Translations under genes and position numbers: made by a program
Origin: JBJXHG01 sp046160865
Lineage (GTDB): Bacteria > Planctomycetota > UBA1135 > GCA-002686595
Assembly (NCBI GenBank): GCA_046160865.1
Contig: JBJXHG010000021.1
Location: 1 to 16,635 of the forward strand
Length of the DNA stretch: 16,635 bases
Reading direction: 5' to 3'
Shown: in pieces, positions 1 through 6,860 of the stretch
Layout: every line of letters begins with the position of its first letter
Position numbering within the stretch: the stretch's first letter is position 1
Notes under the pieces: model-generated
What the model was told of the DNA's origin: nothing
Database searches by the model: none
What the model saw: only the letters and a program-made list of their open reading frames with translations

Positions 1-131
1 AAGGTCGAGATCGTCGTCGCTGGCAAGGCGCGAGGGTGCAGGCAACCTGTCAGGTTTCCGAACCCGAGCAACGCCGCCAGCGCAGAGGAGATCGAGCTTG
101 GTGAGAGCGAACTTCTGACTCAGGACACTAG
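1..131. mobile_element. R1a: right part of a palindromic MITE-like repeat, cut by the window start
   Basis: Positions 1-95 match 16541-16635 in direct orientation with one difference (A at 84, G at 16624). Positions 97-131 are the exact reverse complement of 16509-16543, a 35-base terminal inverted repeat. Combining the two partial copies gives a unit of about 163 bp that is an imperfect palindrome over its whole length, with its axis at position 50, where AACCT-GTC-AGGTT (44-56) forms the apex. There is no room for a transposase, so this is a non-autonomous element. The CTAG at the end, with TA at 129-130, suggests insertion at a TA dinucleotide as in IS630/Tc1-mariner elements; that assignment is inference. 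The element end supplies part of the stop codon of the adjacent radical SAM gene. Confidence 0.8.
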
Positions 132-1696
132 TCCATGTGCGCGACGACGCGCTCGTCACCCATTTGCAACCGCACGCGCACCTGCGAGCCCCTCGTCGCG
201 AAGCGCGTCGCGAAGCGCGCGAAGAGCACTTGGTACACGCGCATCACGCCCTTGGTGGAGAGCCGATACGCGAAGTCGACCGGCGTCCAGTAACGCGGGC
301 CGTAGAGCCCCTGCGCGTTCGCGTAGATCTTCGCTTGCTCGGCGACCAGGTACTCGGCGTGCAGCATGAACAGAATGAGGAGCGGCCGGTACAGCCAGCG
401 CTGCTTGATCACCTTCGGCACGAGCGGCAAGAGCCACGGATTGCGCACGATCAGCGGGAAGAGCTTGTGCAGGTTCTCGAGCTGCGTCTTGTGATCCGAG
501 AGCATCGGCGCCGTGCGGCGGAAGTTGACCGGGAACTGGTCCAAGCTCGAGATCGCGTAGCCCATGTCCTTCGTGATCTCTTCGATGTCGAACATCGGGT
601 ACGGCTGCATGAGCGACACCATCGGGTGGTCGACCTTGCACTCGATGTTGAGCCGGATCGAATCGAACTCGTCTTCGATCGTGCCGCCCGGGCCACCCAA
701 GATGTTCAACGAGCCGAGCCGAATGCCGTGCTTGCGGATCCACGTCGACGCATCGGTGAGCTGCTGGCGCGTCGTGTGCTTCTTGAACACTGCGTTGCGG
801 ACGTAGTCGCTCGCCGCTTCGAACGCGATGCGCGTGTAGACGCAGCCCGCGGAGCGCAGCTTGATGATGTGGTCCTCGGTGGTCATGTTGGCCATGAGGA
901 TCACGTCGAACGGCAGGCCGACTTCCTTTGGAAAGCGCTCGCAGAACTCGTCGAGCCAGTCGTTGCGCAGGTTGAAGATGTCGTCGACGAAGTGGATGAA
1001 CTTCAGGTTGTACTTCGCGCGCACTTCCTTGATCTCGTTGATCAGGTGCGTGACCGAACGCTTGCGGACGTACTCCGAGTTGCGCGAGTTGTAGATCTTC
1101 TTCTTCATCGCGTGGTGGAAGCAGAACGAGCACGGCATCGGACAGCCGCGCTGGCTCACGAACACCTTGCGGTCCGCGTCGCGGTAGACCGCGCCCGCGT
1201 CGTAGATCACTTCGCGATCGGGGAAGCCCAAGCTGTCGAGGTCCTTCACGAGGTCGCGCTGACCGTTCTTCACGATCTCGCCCGTGTCCTTGCGCTTGAA
1301 CCAGAAGTTCTGGACGTCGTAGTAGTCCTGGCCGTCGCGCATCCGGTTCAGGAGCTCGACGATTGCGCCTTCGCCCTCACCGCGGCAGATGGCATCGATA
1401 CCCTCCGTCTCGACGTACTCGGGGCTGAACGTGCAGTGCGGGCCACCGAACACACTGATCGCGTTCGGCACGACTTCGCGGAGGCGCTTGTTCACCTCGG
1501 CCAGGTACACGTGCATCCCCGTCGTGACGGAGTAGCACAGGACATCCGGCTGGTACTCCGCGACCTTCTTCAGCCAGTCCTTGTCGGGAACGAAGAGCGC
1601 CTTCGTGTCGTGGCCCGCGTCCTTGATGGCGCGCGATAGCCACATGATTCCCAGCATCTCTTGCGGAAGGTACTCGTCGACGAACAAGACTTTCAT
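128..1696 (-). CDS. B12-binding-type radical SAM protein
   Basis: The 522-residue protein has a Rossmann-like N-terminal domain (about 1-115, with GGPHC at 84-88) like the cobalamin-binding domain of class B radical SAM enzymes, but I see no DxHxxG cobalamin-ligating motif. The radical SAM core follows, with C185-x3-C189-x2-C192 (RGCPMPCSFC) to bind the 4Fe-4S cluster and S-adenosylmethionine. The C-terminal 150 residues are helical and basic. Such enzymes often methylate or rearrange lipids, sugars or natural products; the substrate is unknown. The ATG at 1694-1696 is preceded by TGAGG (complement of 1702-1706) at good spacing. The TAG stop (128-130) lies in the end of repeat R1a, so the C-terminus may have been altered by the insertion. 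A 12-bp tandem duplication (194-217) encodes FATRFATR near the C-terminus. The family call is firm; the reaction is not. Confidence 0.92.
   Translation of the reverse strand: MKVLFVDEYLPQEMLGIMWLSRAIKDAGHDTKALFVPDKDWLKKVAEYQPDVLCYSVTTGMHVYLAEVNKRLREVVPNAISVFGGPHCTFSPEYVETEGIDAICRGEGEGAIVELLNRMRDGQDYYDVQNFWFKRKDTGEIVKNGQRDLVKDLDSLGFPDREVIYDAGAVYRDADRKVFVSQRGCPMPCSFCFHHAMKKKIYNSRNSEYVRKRSVTHLINEIKEVRAKYNLKFIHFVDDIFNLRNDWLDEFCERFPKEVGLPFDVILMANMTTEDHIIKLRSAGCVYTRIAFEAASDYVRNAVFKKHTTRQQLTDASTWIRKHGIRLGSLNILGGPGGTIEDEFDSIRLNIECKVDHPMVSLMQPYPMFDIEEITKDMGYAISSLDQFPVNFRRTAPMLSDHKTQLENLHKLFPLIVRNPWLLPLVPKVIKQRWLYRPLLILFMLHAEYLVAEQAKIYANAQGLYGPRYWTPVDFAYRLSTKGVMRVYQVLFARFATRFATRGSQVRVRLQMGDERVVAHMD
194..217. 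repeat. 12-bp tandem duplication inside the radical SAM gene
   Basis: CGTCGCGAAGCG occurs twice back to back (194-205 and 206-217), followed by a partial third unit (CGCGAAG, 218-224). Twelve bases keep the frame, and the result is a repeated FATR tetrapeptide near the C-terminus. This looks like replication slippage. Confidence 0.8.
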
Positions 1697-2039
1697 GGCT
1701 ACCTCAGGTGCGCGGGTCGAGCGCTGCGAGCCCCCTGTCGGCGTCCCCGGCCGCCGTGCTCGATGCGCTCCTCCCCGGAATCTACCGGCTAGCGCCAGGT
1801 CCGGTAGGTCTCATTCGGTGTCCGCGTACGCGCTATGCACGATCGTGAATCGTGCGCACGGCTTGCCACGCGCGTTCCGGCAATCGGTTCCGCCCGCGAG
1901 CGGCTCCTAGAGCGCCGTGCGGCAGGAAGTACGCGTCGACGAAGTCCTTTCCACTCGTCCCCGTGCCTCCACCCGGCGCGCGACGGCATCGAATCTACGC
2001 GCGCGAAATCCGGACTCGCCGCGCGGCTTCTGGACTGTG
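1697..2039. other. Gene-free spacer with inverted repeats
   Basis: I see no credible gene here; the open frames look like GC-driven shadows. Two inverted repeats stand out. CTACCGG (1782-1788) pairs with CCGGTAG (1801-1807) across a 12-base loop, with weaker matching outside (GGAAT and ATTCGG flanks). GCACGAT (1837-1843) pairs with ATCGTGC (1849-1855) across a 5-base loop. Both lie upstream of the leftward radical SAM gene, so they could be leader or terminator structures, or remains of mobile repeats. Confidence 0.5.
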
Positions 2040-2200
2040 TCACTCACCACGTGCGTCGCGAGGCTCTGCCAGCGCGTTCGGAGCAAGGCGTTGCGTCGGA
2101 ATCGACCGCCGCTCTCCTGGCAGGTCCGCGAGGATCGATTCCGACCCAACAACTCCGCCCCGGACGAGTTGGAGCGGCCACAGCAGGACGTGGTGGGAGA
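2040..2200. repeat. R2a: 161-bp palindromic intergenic repeat
   Basis: The ends match as an inverted repeat at 11 of 13 positions (TCACTCACCACGT at 2040-2052 against the complement of 2188-2200). An inner pair, TCGGAATCGA (2096-2105) and TCGATTCCGA (2135-2144), is perfect. Both pairs share the same axis at 2120, so the unit is one long imperfect hairpin. It is clearly related in sequence to R2b at 6557-6718, in the same orientation. It ends 10 bases from the stop codon of the leftward glycosyltransferase gene and could affect its mRNA 3' end. No ORF is evident, so it is a non-autonomous or REP-like dispersed element. Confidence 0.75.
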
Positions 2201-2201
2201 T

Positions 2202-2221
2202 GCGGGCGGCTAGCGTCCCGC
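2202..2221 (-). terminator. Hairpin around the glycosyltransferase stop codon
   Basis: GCGGG (2202-2206) pairs with CCCGC (2217-2221). The TAG stop of the glycosyltransferase gene (complement of 2210-2212) sits in the 10-base loop. There is no T-run, so intrinsic termination is uncertain; it may be an mRNA 3' end structure. Confidence 0.3.
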
Positions 2222-3376
2222 GGCGTTCGCGAGCACCCGCTCGACGTCGCTGAAAGTCAGGTCGCGACGGAAGTTCCCCGTGCGCGTCAGCCCTTCGGCG
2301 GCGAGACGGCGCGCGAGCGCGGGATCGCCGAGCACGCGCTCGAGCGCGTCCCGTAGCTCTTCCGGGTTGCGCGGATCGACGAGCAAGCCGTTGCGTCCGT
2401 CCTCGACGACCTCGGGGTTGCCACAGGCGCGGCTCGCGATCATCGGCGTGCCGAGGTTCATCACCTCGAGCAGCGTGTGCGACAGGCCCTCGTACTCGCT
2501 GTTCAGCACGAAGACGTCCGCAGCGCGGATGTAGAGCGGGATCTTCGCGTGGGGAACATTGCCCAAGAACGTGACGCGCTCGGCGATGCCGAGCCGTGCG
2601 GCGAGCGCGCGCCACTCACCTTCCATGTCGCCGTCGCCGGCGACGAGCAGCTGAACGTTCGCGGGGAGTTTCGCGACGGCCTCGATGATTCCGTCGACGC
2701 GCTTCCAAACCATCAGGCGACAGATCGTGAGCACGTAGCGCCGATCCTGCGGCAGGCCGAGCGCCGCGCGCGCTTCCGCCGGTGTCTCGCGCACGTCGCT
2801 CGCGGACGGGCCGTGATACGCATTGTGGATGCGCTGCACTTTTTGCGGCGGCACGCCGTAGCCGATCACGATCTGCCGCAGGAACTCCGAGCACGCGATG
2901 ATGTGCGTCGAATGACGCCACCACCACTTCTGCAAACGGCGCACGAGCCCTACCTGCCAGCCGTACGCCTTCGTCTGGAACGTGACGATGTCGTCGCCGC
3001 CGCACCACCGCTTGCGGTGCGAGATCTCCCACGCGCCGTCGACCATGATGCGAATGACGGCCGGTTTGCCGGCGAGTCGCGCCGCGGCGACGTGGAGCAG
3101 CGCCAAGTGCTCGTTGATGTACATGACATCGCACTCGCGCGCGGCGCGCAGCACGGCGAAGAACGCCTTGACGTACCGCCAAGCGAGGTTGCCGCGCGTG
3201 ATCGCGACGACCGGGAACGGGTAGCCCGACGGTTTGGGATCCGAGCAGAACGCGACGACCTTCACCGCGTGGCCGCGCTCGACGAGGAAGCGGCCGAGCG
3301 ACGGCACGTACACCGCGGGTCCGCCGAGGTCGGGCGGAAAGATCGGTGAGGTGAGCAGGACGCGCATCGGACGCAT
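2210..3376 (-). CDS. GT4-type glycosyltransferase (GT-B fold)
   Basis: The 388-residue product is a retaining glycosyltransferase of the large group 1/GT4 family, transferring a sugar from a nucleotide donor, probably at the cytoplasmic face of the membrane. The N-terminal acceptor domain begins MRVLLTSPIFPPDLGGPAVY, with the glycine-rich loop typical of the family. In the C-terminal donor domain, ICRLMVWKRVDGIIEAV (about 218-234) carries the basic residues that contact the donor phosphates, and SEYEGLSHTLLEVMNLGTP (about 293-311) holds the E-x7-E motif (E296, E304). Length is normal. The frame stays open to 3544 through a TTG, but homology-like sequence begins at the ATGs at 3376 or 3367. 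Neither has a clear ribosome binding site, and 3424 is less likely. The radical SAM neighbour suggests glycan or glycolipid work; acceptor and sugar are unknown. Confidence 0.93.
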   Translation of the reverse strand: MRPMRVLLTSPIFPPDLGGPAVYVPSLGRFLVERGHAVKVVAFCSDPKPSGYPFPVVAITRGNLAWRYVKAFFAVLRAARECDVMYINEHLALLHVAAARLAGKPAVIRIMVDGAWEISHRKRWCGGDDIVTFQTKAYGWQVGLVRRLQKWWWRHSTHIIACSEFLRQIVIGYGVPPQKVQRIHNAYHGPSASDVRETPAEARAALGLPQDRRYVLTICRLMVWKRVDGIIEAVAKLPANVQLLVAGDGDMEGEWRALAARLGIAERVTFLGNVPHAKIPLYIRAADVFVLNSEYEGLSHTLLEVMNLGTPMIASRACGNPEVVEDGRNGLLVDPRNPEELRDALERVLGDPALARRLAAEGLTRTGNFRRDLTFSDVERVLANAAGR

Positions 3377-3535
3377 GCGACGCGCGCCGGAGAGGCCCGG
3401 CCGCGAGCGGGGATGTTCATCCATGAGAGGGCCCGTCCGCGTCAAGCAGCGAGCGGACGTTCTTGCGAAATGCCGTGAGCTCGGCGCGGTCCGCTGTCTT
3501 GCGCGATCTGGATCGGTAGTGGCCGCGTCCGCATT

Positions 3536-3615
3536 TCTCACCAATCGTTAGGAACCAAGCGTGGCATCGGACTCGACCGCAGTGGGATGCGGGCCAAGGC
3601 GCCGCCGTCCGATCA
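3536..3615. repeat. R2c: probable degenerate, shortened R2 copy
   Basis: Positions 3556-3582 closely match the inner left arm of R2b (6601-6626), including GCATCGGACTCGACCGCAG against GCATCGGAATCGACCGCAG. An R2-end-like TTCTCACCA lies at 3535-3543, closer in than in the full copies, which suggests an internal deletion. ATCGGA (3566-3571) is echoed by TCCGAT (3608-3613). If real, the copy runs into the stop codon of the cupin gene (3613-3615). The right arm is poorly preserved. Confidence 0.4.
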
Positions 3616-4713
3616 GGGTGAGCGCAGTTCCGCCGGCAACGACACCTCGAGCAGCTCGAGATCCGCGGAGCATCGACCGATCGCGTGACGCATCCCCGCC
3701 GGGATCACGATCGCGTCGGCCGCGCCGATGCGCTCCGCAGTCCCTTGTTCGCGTTCCAGTGTCGCCGTCCCTTCGAGCACGAACAGGAAGAGGAGCTCGG
3801 CGTCATGGCGCACCGCGTGCGGAGTCGGCGTGCCGACGGGCCGCACGACGCGGGCGCCGGCGAGACCGTCCGTCGCGACGCCGACTTGCATGTCACGGCA
3901 CTCGAAGCCCGGGACGCGCCAAGGCTGCCAGTCGGCGCGCGCCGCCTCGTGGCGCGTGAAGCGTTGGCCGCCGAAATCGCGGTCCGGACGCCGCTCCGGA
4001 GTCGGGAGCGACAGCTCGTGGTCGGCGCACGTGTCGTGTCGAGCCGGCGAGGCGAGCTCGATCACCTCGAGCCCGGACGAGCACTCCAGCACTCGATGGC
4101 GGATGCGGGGTGGCTGCAACACCGCGTCGCCGGCTTGCAAGACGAAGGGCGGGCCTTGGTCTTCGTACACGACGCGGACCCAGCCCGTGTAGCAGTAGAT
4201 CCACTGGAAGCGCGCCTCGTGGAAGTGCACGTAGTCGGACACCGGTCCGCCGCGCGGAATGCGGATGTGCGACGCGATGAATCGACCTCCTTGGCGATCG
4301 GGAATCAGATCGCGGTAGCTCATTCCGGCGCGGCCGGCGCCGAAGTGCGCGCCGGCATGCATCCGGTTCAGCACGAACGACGGACGGAGCGGCGGCAGCT
4401 CGATCGCAGGCGCCGCACTCACGAGCTCGACGCGCGTTCCGTTCGGCGCGACGAGCTCCGTCACTCCGCTGGCGACCGACGCCGGTTCGCTGCATGCGAG
4501 CCGGAGCACGCCGGCCGCCCCCACTCCGCCGCGCTCCAATCGAAGGCGCACTCCGTATCCCGAGATCACCGCGACCGACGGATCGTCGGCCGGCGAGATG
4601 GTGTCGACGCGAAACGCGAGCCGCTCGGTGAAGAACGCCAGCGTGGGCTCGAGCTCCGAGCACGGCACGACGACCTGCGCGGTTTCGATCGAGCGCTTCG
4701 CGGTGGACGTCAT
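3613..4713 (-). CDS. VOC plus double-cupin protein
   Basis: This 366-residue protein appears to join three small domains. Residues 10-100 look like a vicinal-oxygen-chelate/glyoxalase half (VVVPCSELEPTLAFFTERL, GVRLRLERG). Residues 145-225 form a cupin with HFH (163-165) and a later RH (H206) as likely metal ligands; the usual glutamate of motif 1 appears to be glutamine (Q170). Residues 285-360 form a second cupin with H299, H303, E306 and PAGMRH (H343). Bicupins include dioxygenases, isomerases and ligand-sensing proteins, so the reaction cannot be named. No signal peptide is visible, which suggests a cytoplasmic protein. The ATG at 4713 has no clear ribosome binding site. The FAD oxidoreductase gene lies 85 bp upstream on the same strand, so co-transcription is possible. 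Domain calls are solid for the cupins and moderate for VOC. Confidence 0.85.
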   Translation of the reverse strand: MTSTAKRSIETAQVVVPCSELEPTLAFFTERLAFRVDTISPADDPSVAVISGYGVRLRLERGGVGAAGVLRLACSEPASVASGVTELVAPNGTRVELVSAAPAIELPPLRPSFVLNRMHAGAHFGAGRAGMSYRDLIPDRQGGRFIASHIRIPRGGPVSDYVHFHEARFQWIYCYTGWVRVVYEDQGPPFVLQAGDAVLQPPRIRHRVLECSSGLEVIELASPARHDTCADHELSLPTPERRPDRDFGGQRFTRHEAARADWQPWRVPGFECRDMQVGVATDGLAGARVVRPVGTPTPHAVRHDAELLFLFVLEGTATLEREQGTAERIGAADAIVIPAGMRHAIGRCSADLELLEVSLPAELRSP

Positions 4714-4757
4714 GCCACTGTTCCGAAACGCGGCGCGAGCGAAGCGCGATCCTGTGG

Positions 4758-4779
4758 CTCGGCACCGCGGTGCGCCGAG
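4758..4779 (-). terminator. Hairpin between the FAD oxidoreductase and cupin genes
   Basis: CTCGGCACC pairs with GGTGC-GC-CGAG with a two-base bulge; its core is the perfect palindrome GCACCGCGGTGC (4762-4773). It lies 19 bases past the oxidoreductase stop in the direction of transcription. No T-run follows, so it may be an attenuator or RNA-stability hairpin within a transcript rather than a full terminator. Confidence 0.35.
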
Positions 4780-4798
4780 GACATGACGCGCACGCGCT

Positions 4799-6508
4799 TC
4801 ACAAGCTCGCGTCGATTCGCGCGGCGAACGTGTGCGCCTCGAGCAAGCACGTCTCGAACGCCGGCAACGCCCAGTTGTCCTGGTTGACGAAGAAGACGTT
4901 GTCGCGGAACGGCCGGCGCAGATGCTCGATCGTCCCGCTGGAAAGCAGACCGACGCGCGCGATCGGCATCGCGTGCCCCCAGCGCGTCATCCGCACTTGC
5001 TTCACGGCCGCGGGCTCGATCGAAAGCAGCGCCAGCGTCCGCCGGAGATCGGTCGCCAGCCGGTCGGCGTACGAACGCCACGCGTTCTCCACGATCAATG
5101 TGAACAGTCCGTGCTGCCACGGGAGCGGCCAGTACAGCGTCAGGACGCTGCGCTCGTCGGCGGTGCGAGCCGCGTAGTGACCGCTGACGACGTCGGTGAC
5201 GGCGTACTCTGGCTTCGCTTGCGAGGCGGGTGCTGCGAGGCTTCCGTCGCGAAGCAGGAACAAGTCGTAGAAGTCGAGCGCCACGGGCTTCTCGAGCAGC
5301 ACGTTGGCCACGATGTAGGCGTTGGTGTTGATCTGCTGCATCGCCTCGTACTTGCGCGCATCGAGCTGCTGCAGACCGGGGATCAAGTACTTGCAGATGT
5401 GCTTCGAGCATGCGAGCACGACGCGCCGCGCGAGCAGCGAGCGGAACGTACCCTGCGGCGTGCGATAGACGACGCGCACCCGTCCGTCGGGCTGGACCGC
5501 GACCTCCACCGCGCGCGTGCCCGCGCGCAAGCGGTCGAGATGACCGTGCGAGTACGCGCGCACGAGTTTCTGCCAGAGCACGTCGGCGACATACGCGTTG
5601 CCGCCGGGGCAGATCCAGCGGCCGTACTCTTCGGCGGCGATGAAGTTCCAGCCCGCTGCGGCAGAGATCTCCTCCCAACCCGCGCCGAAGGAAGAGTGGC
5701 AGTAGCCTTGGACGCCCGCCGCGAGGAGGCGCGGAATCGGAAGGCCGACCTTCTCCGCGATGTCGTCCTTCAGCGACTTCTGGTCGAGCCGGAGGATCCA
5801 CGCGTTGTCGCGATCCGCGACGAGCGGGATGTCGGGATAGCTCTTGTCGGCGTAGTTCTGGACGACGTCCGCGTAGCGACGAAAGGCCTCGACCTGCGCG
5901 TCGGGCAAGCCGGTGCCTTTCCAGAAATCCGACTCGATCGTGCCCGCGAACTCGACGAGATCCGCGTCCGTGCCGGCGAAACGATACACCTTGTCCAAGC
6001 CGAGCTCGTGGTAGAGGCCTTCGAGCACCGAGCCCTTGTCGGGCGCGATGAAGTACGCGCTCCCCATCGAGAAGCTCGTGTCTCTCCACGTCTCGCCCAT
6101 CGCGACGCCACCGAAGCGCTCGTGCAGCTCGAACACGACCGGGTGGCGGTGGCGTAGCAGGTACGCCGTCGTCAATCCGGACAGCCCGCCGCCCACGATC
6201 GCGACTTCGACTTCTTCGTCCGGTGCCGGGGCGACACCGCCGGGGTACTGCGTCTCCGGGTGGTGAAACGGAATCTGCGTGCTCGAGAAGGCGTCGCCGA
6301 AGAATCCCGCCGCGAACGGAAGGCCGTGCACGTCGATCGACGCGGGATCGTCGTCGATCGCGGCGAGCGGTCGCGTGCGCCACAGTCCCGAATCGAGCGC
6401 GCGTGCAGCAGCCGGGACGCGCAGATGCGGCAGCCAATGCGGGTCGCGCGACAACCCGAGGAAGAAGGCCGACAACCCCCTCTGCAAGAATTCGCGTCGA
6501 TTGGCCAT
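4799..6508 (-). CDS. Tat-exported FAD-dependent amine oxidase-like oxidoreductase
   Basis: The 569-residue protein begins MANRREFLQRG, a twin-arginine motif followed by a short hydrophobic stretch (LSAFFLGL) and a possible cleavage site after PAAARA (about residue 37). It is therefore probably exported folded with its flavin. The FAD-binding dinucleotide fold is at about 101-135: VAIVGGGLSGLTTAYLLR, ending in an acidic FELHERFGG. The rest resembles the NAD(P)/FAD-binding amine oxidase and protoporphyrinogen oxidase superfamily, including a late FVNQDNWALPAFETCLLEAH segment. The substrate is unknown. The start is the ATG at 6508, because GGAG (complement of 6515-6518) lies six bases upstream; a GTG at 6520 overlaps that site and is unlikely. 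The cupin gene follows 85 bp downstream, so the two may act together. The family is confident, the export route likely. Confidence 0.9.
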   Translation of the reverse strand: MANRREFLQRGLSAFFLGLSRDPHWLPHLRVPAAARALDSGLWRTRPLAAIDDDPASIDVHGLPFAAGFFGDAFSSTQIPFHHPETQYPGGVAPAPDEEVEVAIVGGGLSGLTTAYLLRHRHPVVFELHERFGGVAMGETWRDTSFSMGSAYFIAPDKGSVLEGLYHELGLDKVYRFAGTDADLVEFAGTIESDFWKGTGLPDAQVEAFRRYADVVQNYADKSYPDIPLVADRDNAWILRLDQKSLKDDIAEKVGLPIPRLLAAGVQGYCHSSFGAGWEEISAAAGWNFIAAEEYGRWICPGGNAYVADVLWQKLVRAYSHGHLDRLRAGTRAVEVAVQPDGRVRVVYRTPQGTFRSLLARRVVLACSKHICKYLIPGLQQLDARKYEAMQQINTNAYIVANVLLEKPVALDFYDLFLLRDGSLAAPASQAKPEYAVTDVVSGHYAARTADERSVLTLYWPLPWQHGLFTLIVENAWRSYADRLATDLRRTLALLSIEPAAVKQVRMTRWGHAMPIARVGLLSSGTIEHLRRPFRDNVFFVNQDNWALPAFETCLLEAHTFAARIDASL

Positions 6509-6556
6509 ACGGAACTCCACACGCGGCGCGCGCGGTCGTGTCCGGGAGCATCATGC

Positions 6557-6718
6557 TACCTCACCGCGTCCGTCGCGACGTAGCGCCCGCGCGTCCGGGG
6601 CAAGGCGTCGCATCGGAATCGACCGCAGCTCGATCTGTCGGTCAGCGAGGATCGATTCGGATCCAACGACGCCGCTTCGAGCACGTGGGCGCGACCGCAG
6701 CAGCCACGTGGTGAGAGA
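6557..6718. repeat. R2b: 162-bp palindromic intergenic repeat
   Basis: This copy is homologous to R2a along its length, with strong blocks such as GCAAGGCGT, TCGGAATCGACCGC and GCGAGGATCGATTC. Its ends form an inverted repeat at 10 of 13 positions (6557-6569 against the complement of 6706-6718). Its inner pair (6613-6622 and 6652-6661) matches at 9 of 10. It sits 49 bases upstream of the Tat oxidoreductase start, between that gene and purF, so its hairpin may separate the two transcripts. No target duplication is obvious. Confidence 0.75.
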
Positions 6719-6860
6719 AGCGCGGGCTGGCAGTCCGTCGCTCGCGCTCCGAAGCGATGCCTGGATTACGGCGTCGTGCTTGCGCCTTGCGTGAGAGGCT
6801 CCGGCCCGCGATCGGCTCGCGACGGCCTTTCGAGATCGCTGCGAGCAGCCGCGGCGAAAG
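6719..6860. other. Remainder of the purF-oxidoreductase spacer
   Basis: With R2b this makes up most of a 352-bp gap. I see no gene. Apart from a small hairpin-capable CGCGA/TCGCG pair (about 6814-6828) there is no clear terminator after purF. Confidence 0.4.

Noticed and set aside
137..1639. Long plus-strand open frame antisense to the first radical SAM gene
   Set aside because: It is rich in R, H, V, D and E with no domain pattern, as expected for the antisense shadow of a GC-rich gene. The same applies to the long frames at 2477-3349, 3685-4887, 4832-6157, 7083-8495, 10559-12613, 12264-13865 and to the minus-strand frames at 9798-12053 and 14547-15896.
1835..2356. Open frames across the 1697-2209 spacer
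   Set aside because: They cross the palindromic repeat R2a, run into the glycosyltransferase gene on the opposite strand, and have arginine- and serine-rich composition without motifs.
3377..3544. N-terminal extension of the GT4 gene to the TTG at 3544
   Set aside because: The extra residues have no family resemblance and overlap the R2-like sequence; the GT-B fold begins at MRVLLTS.
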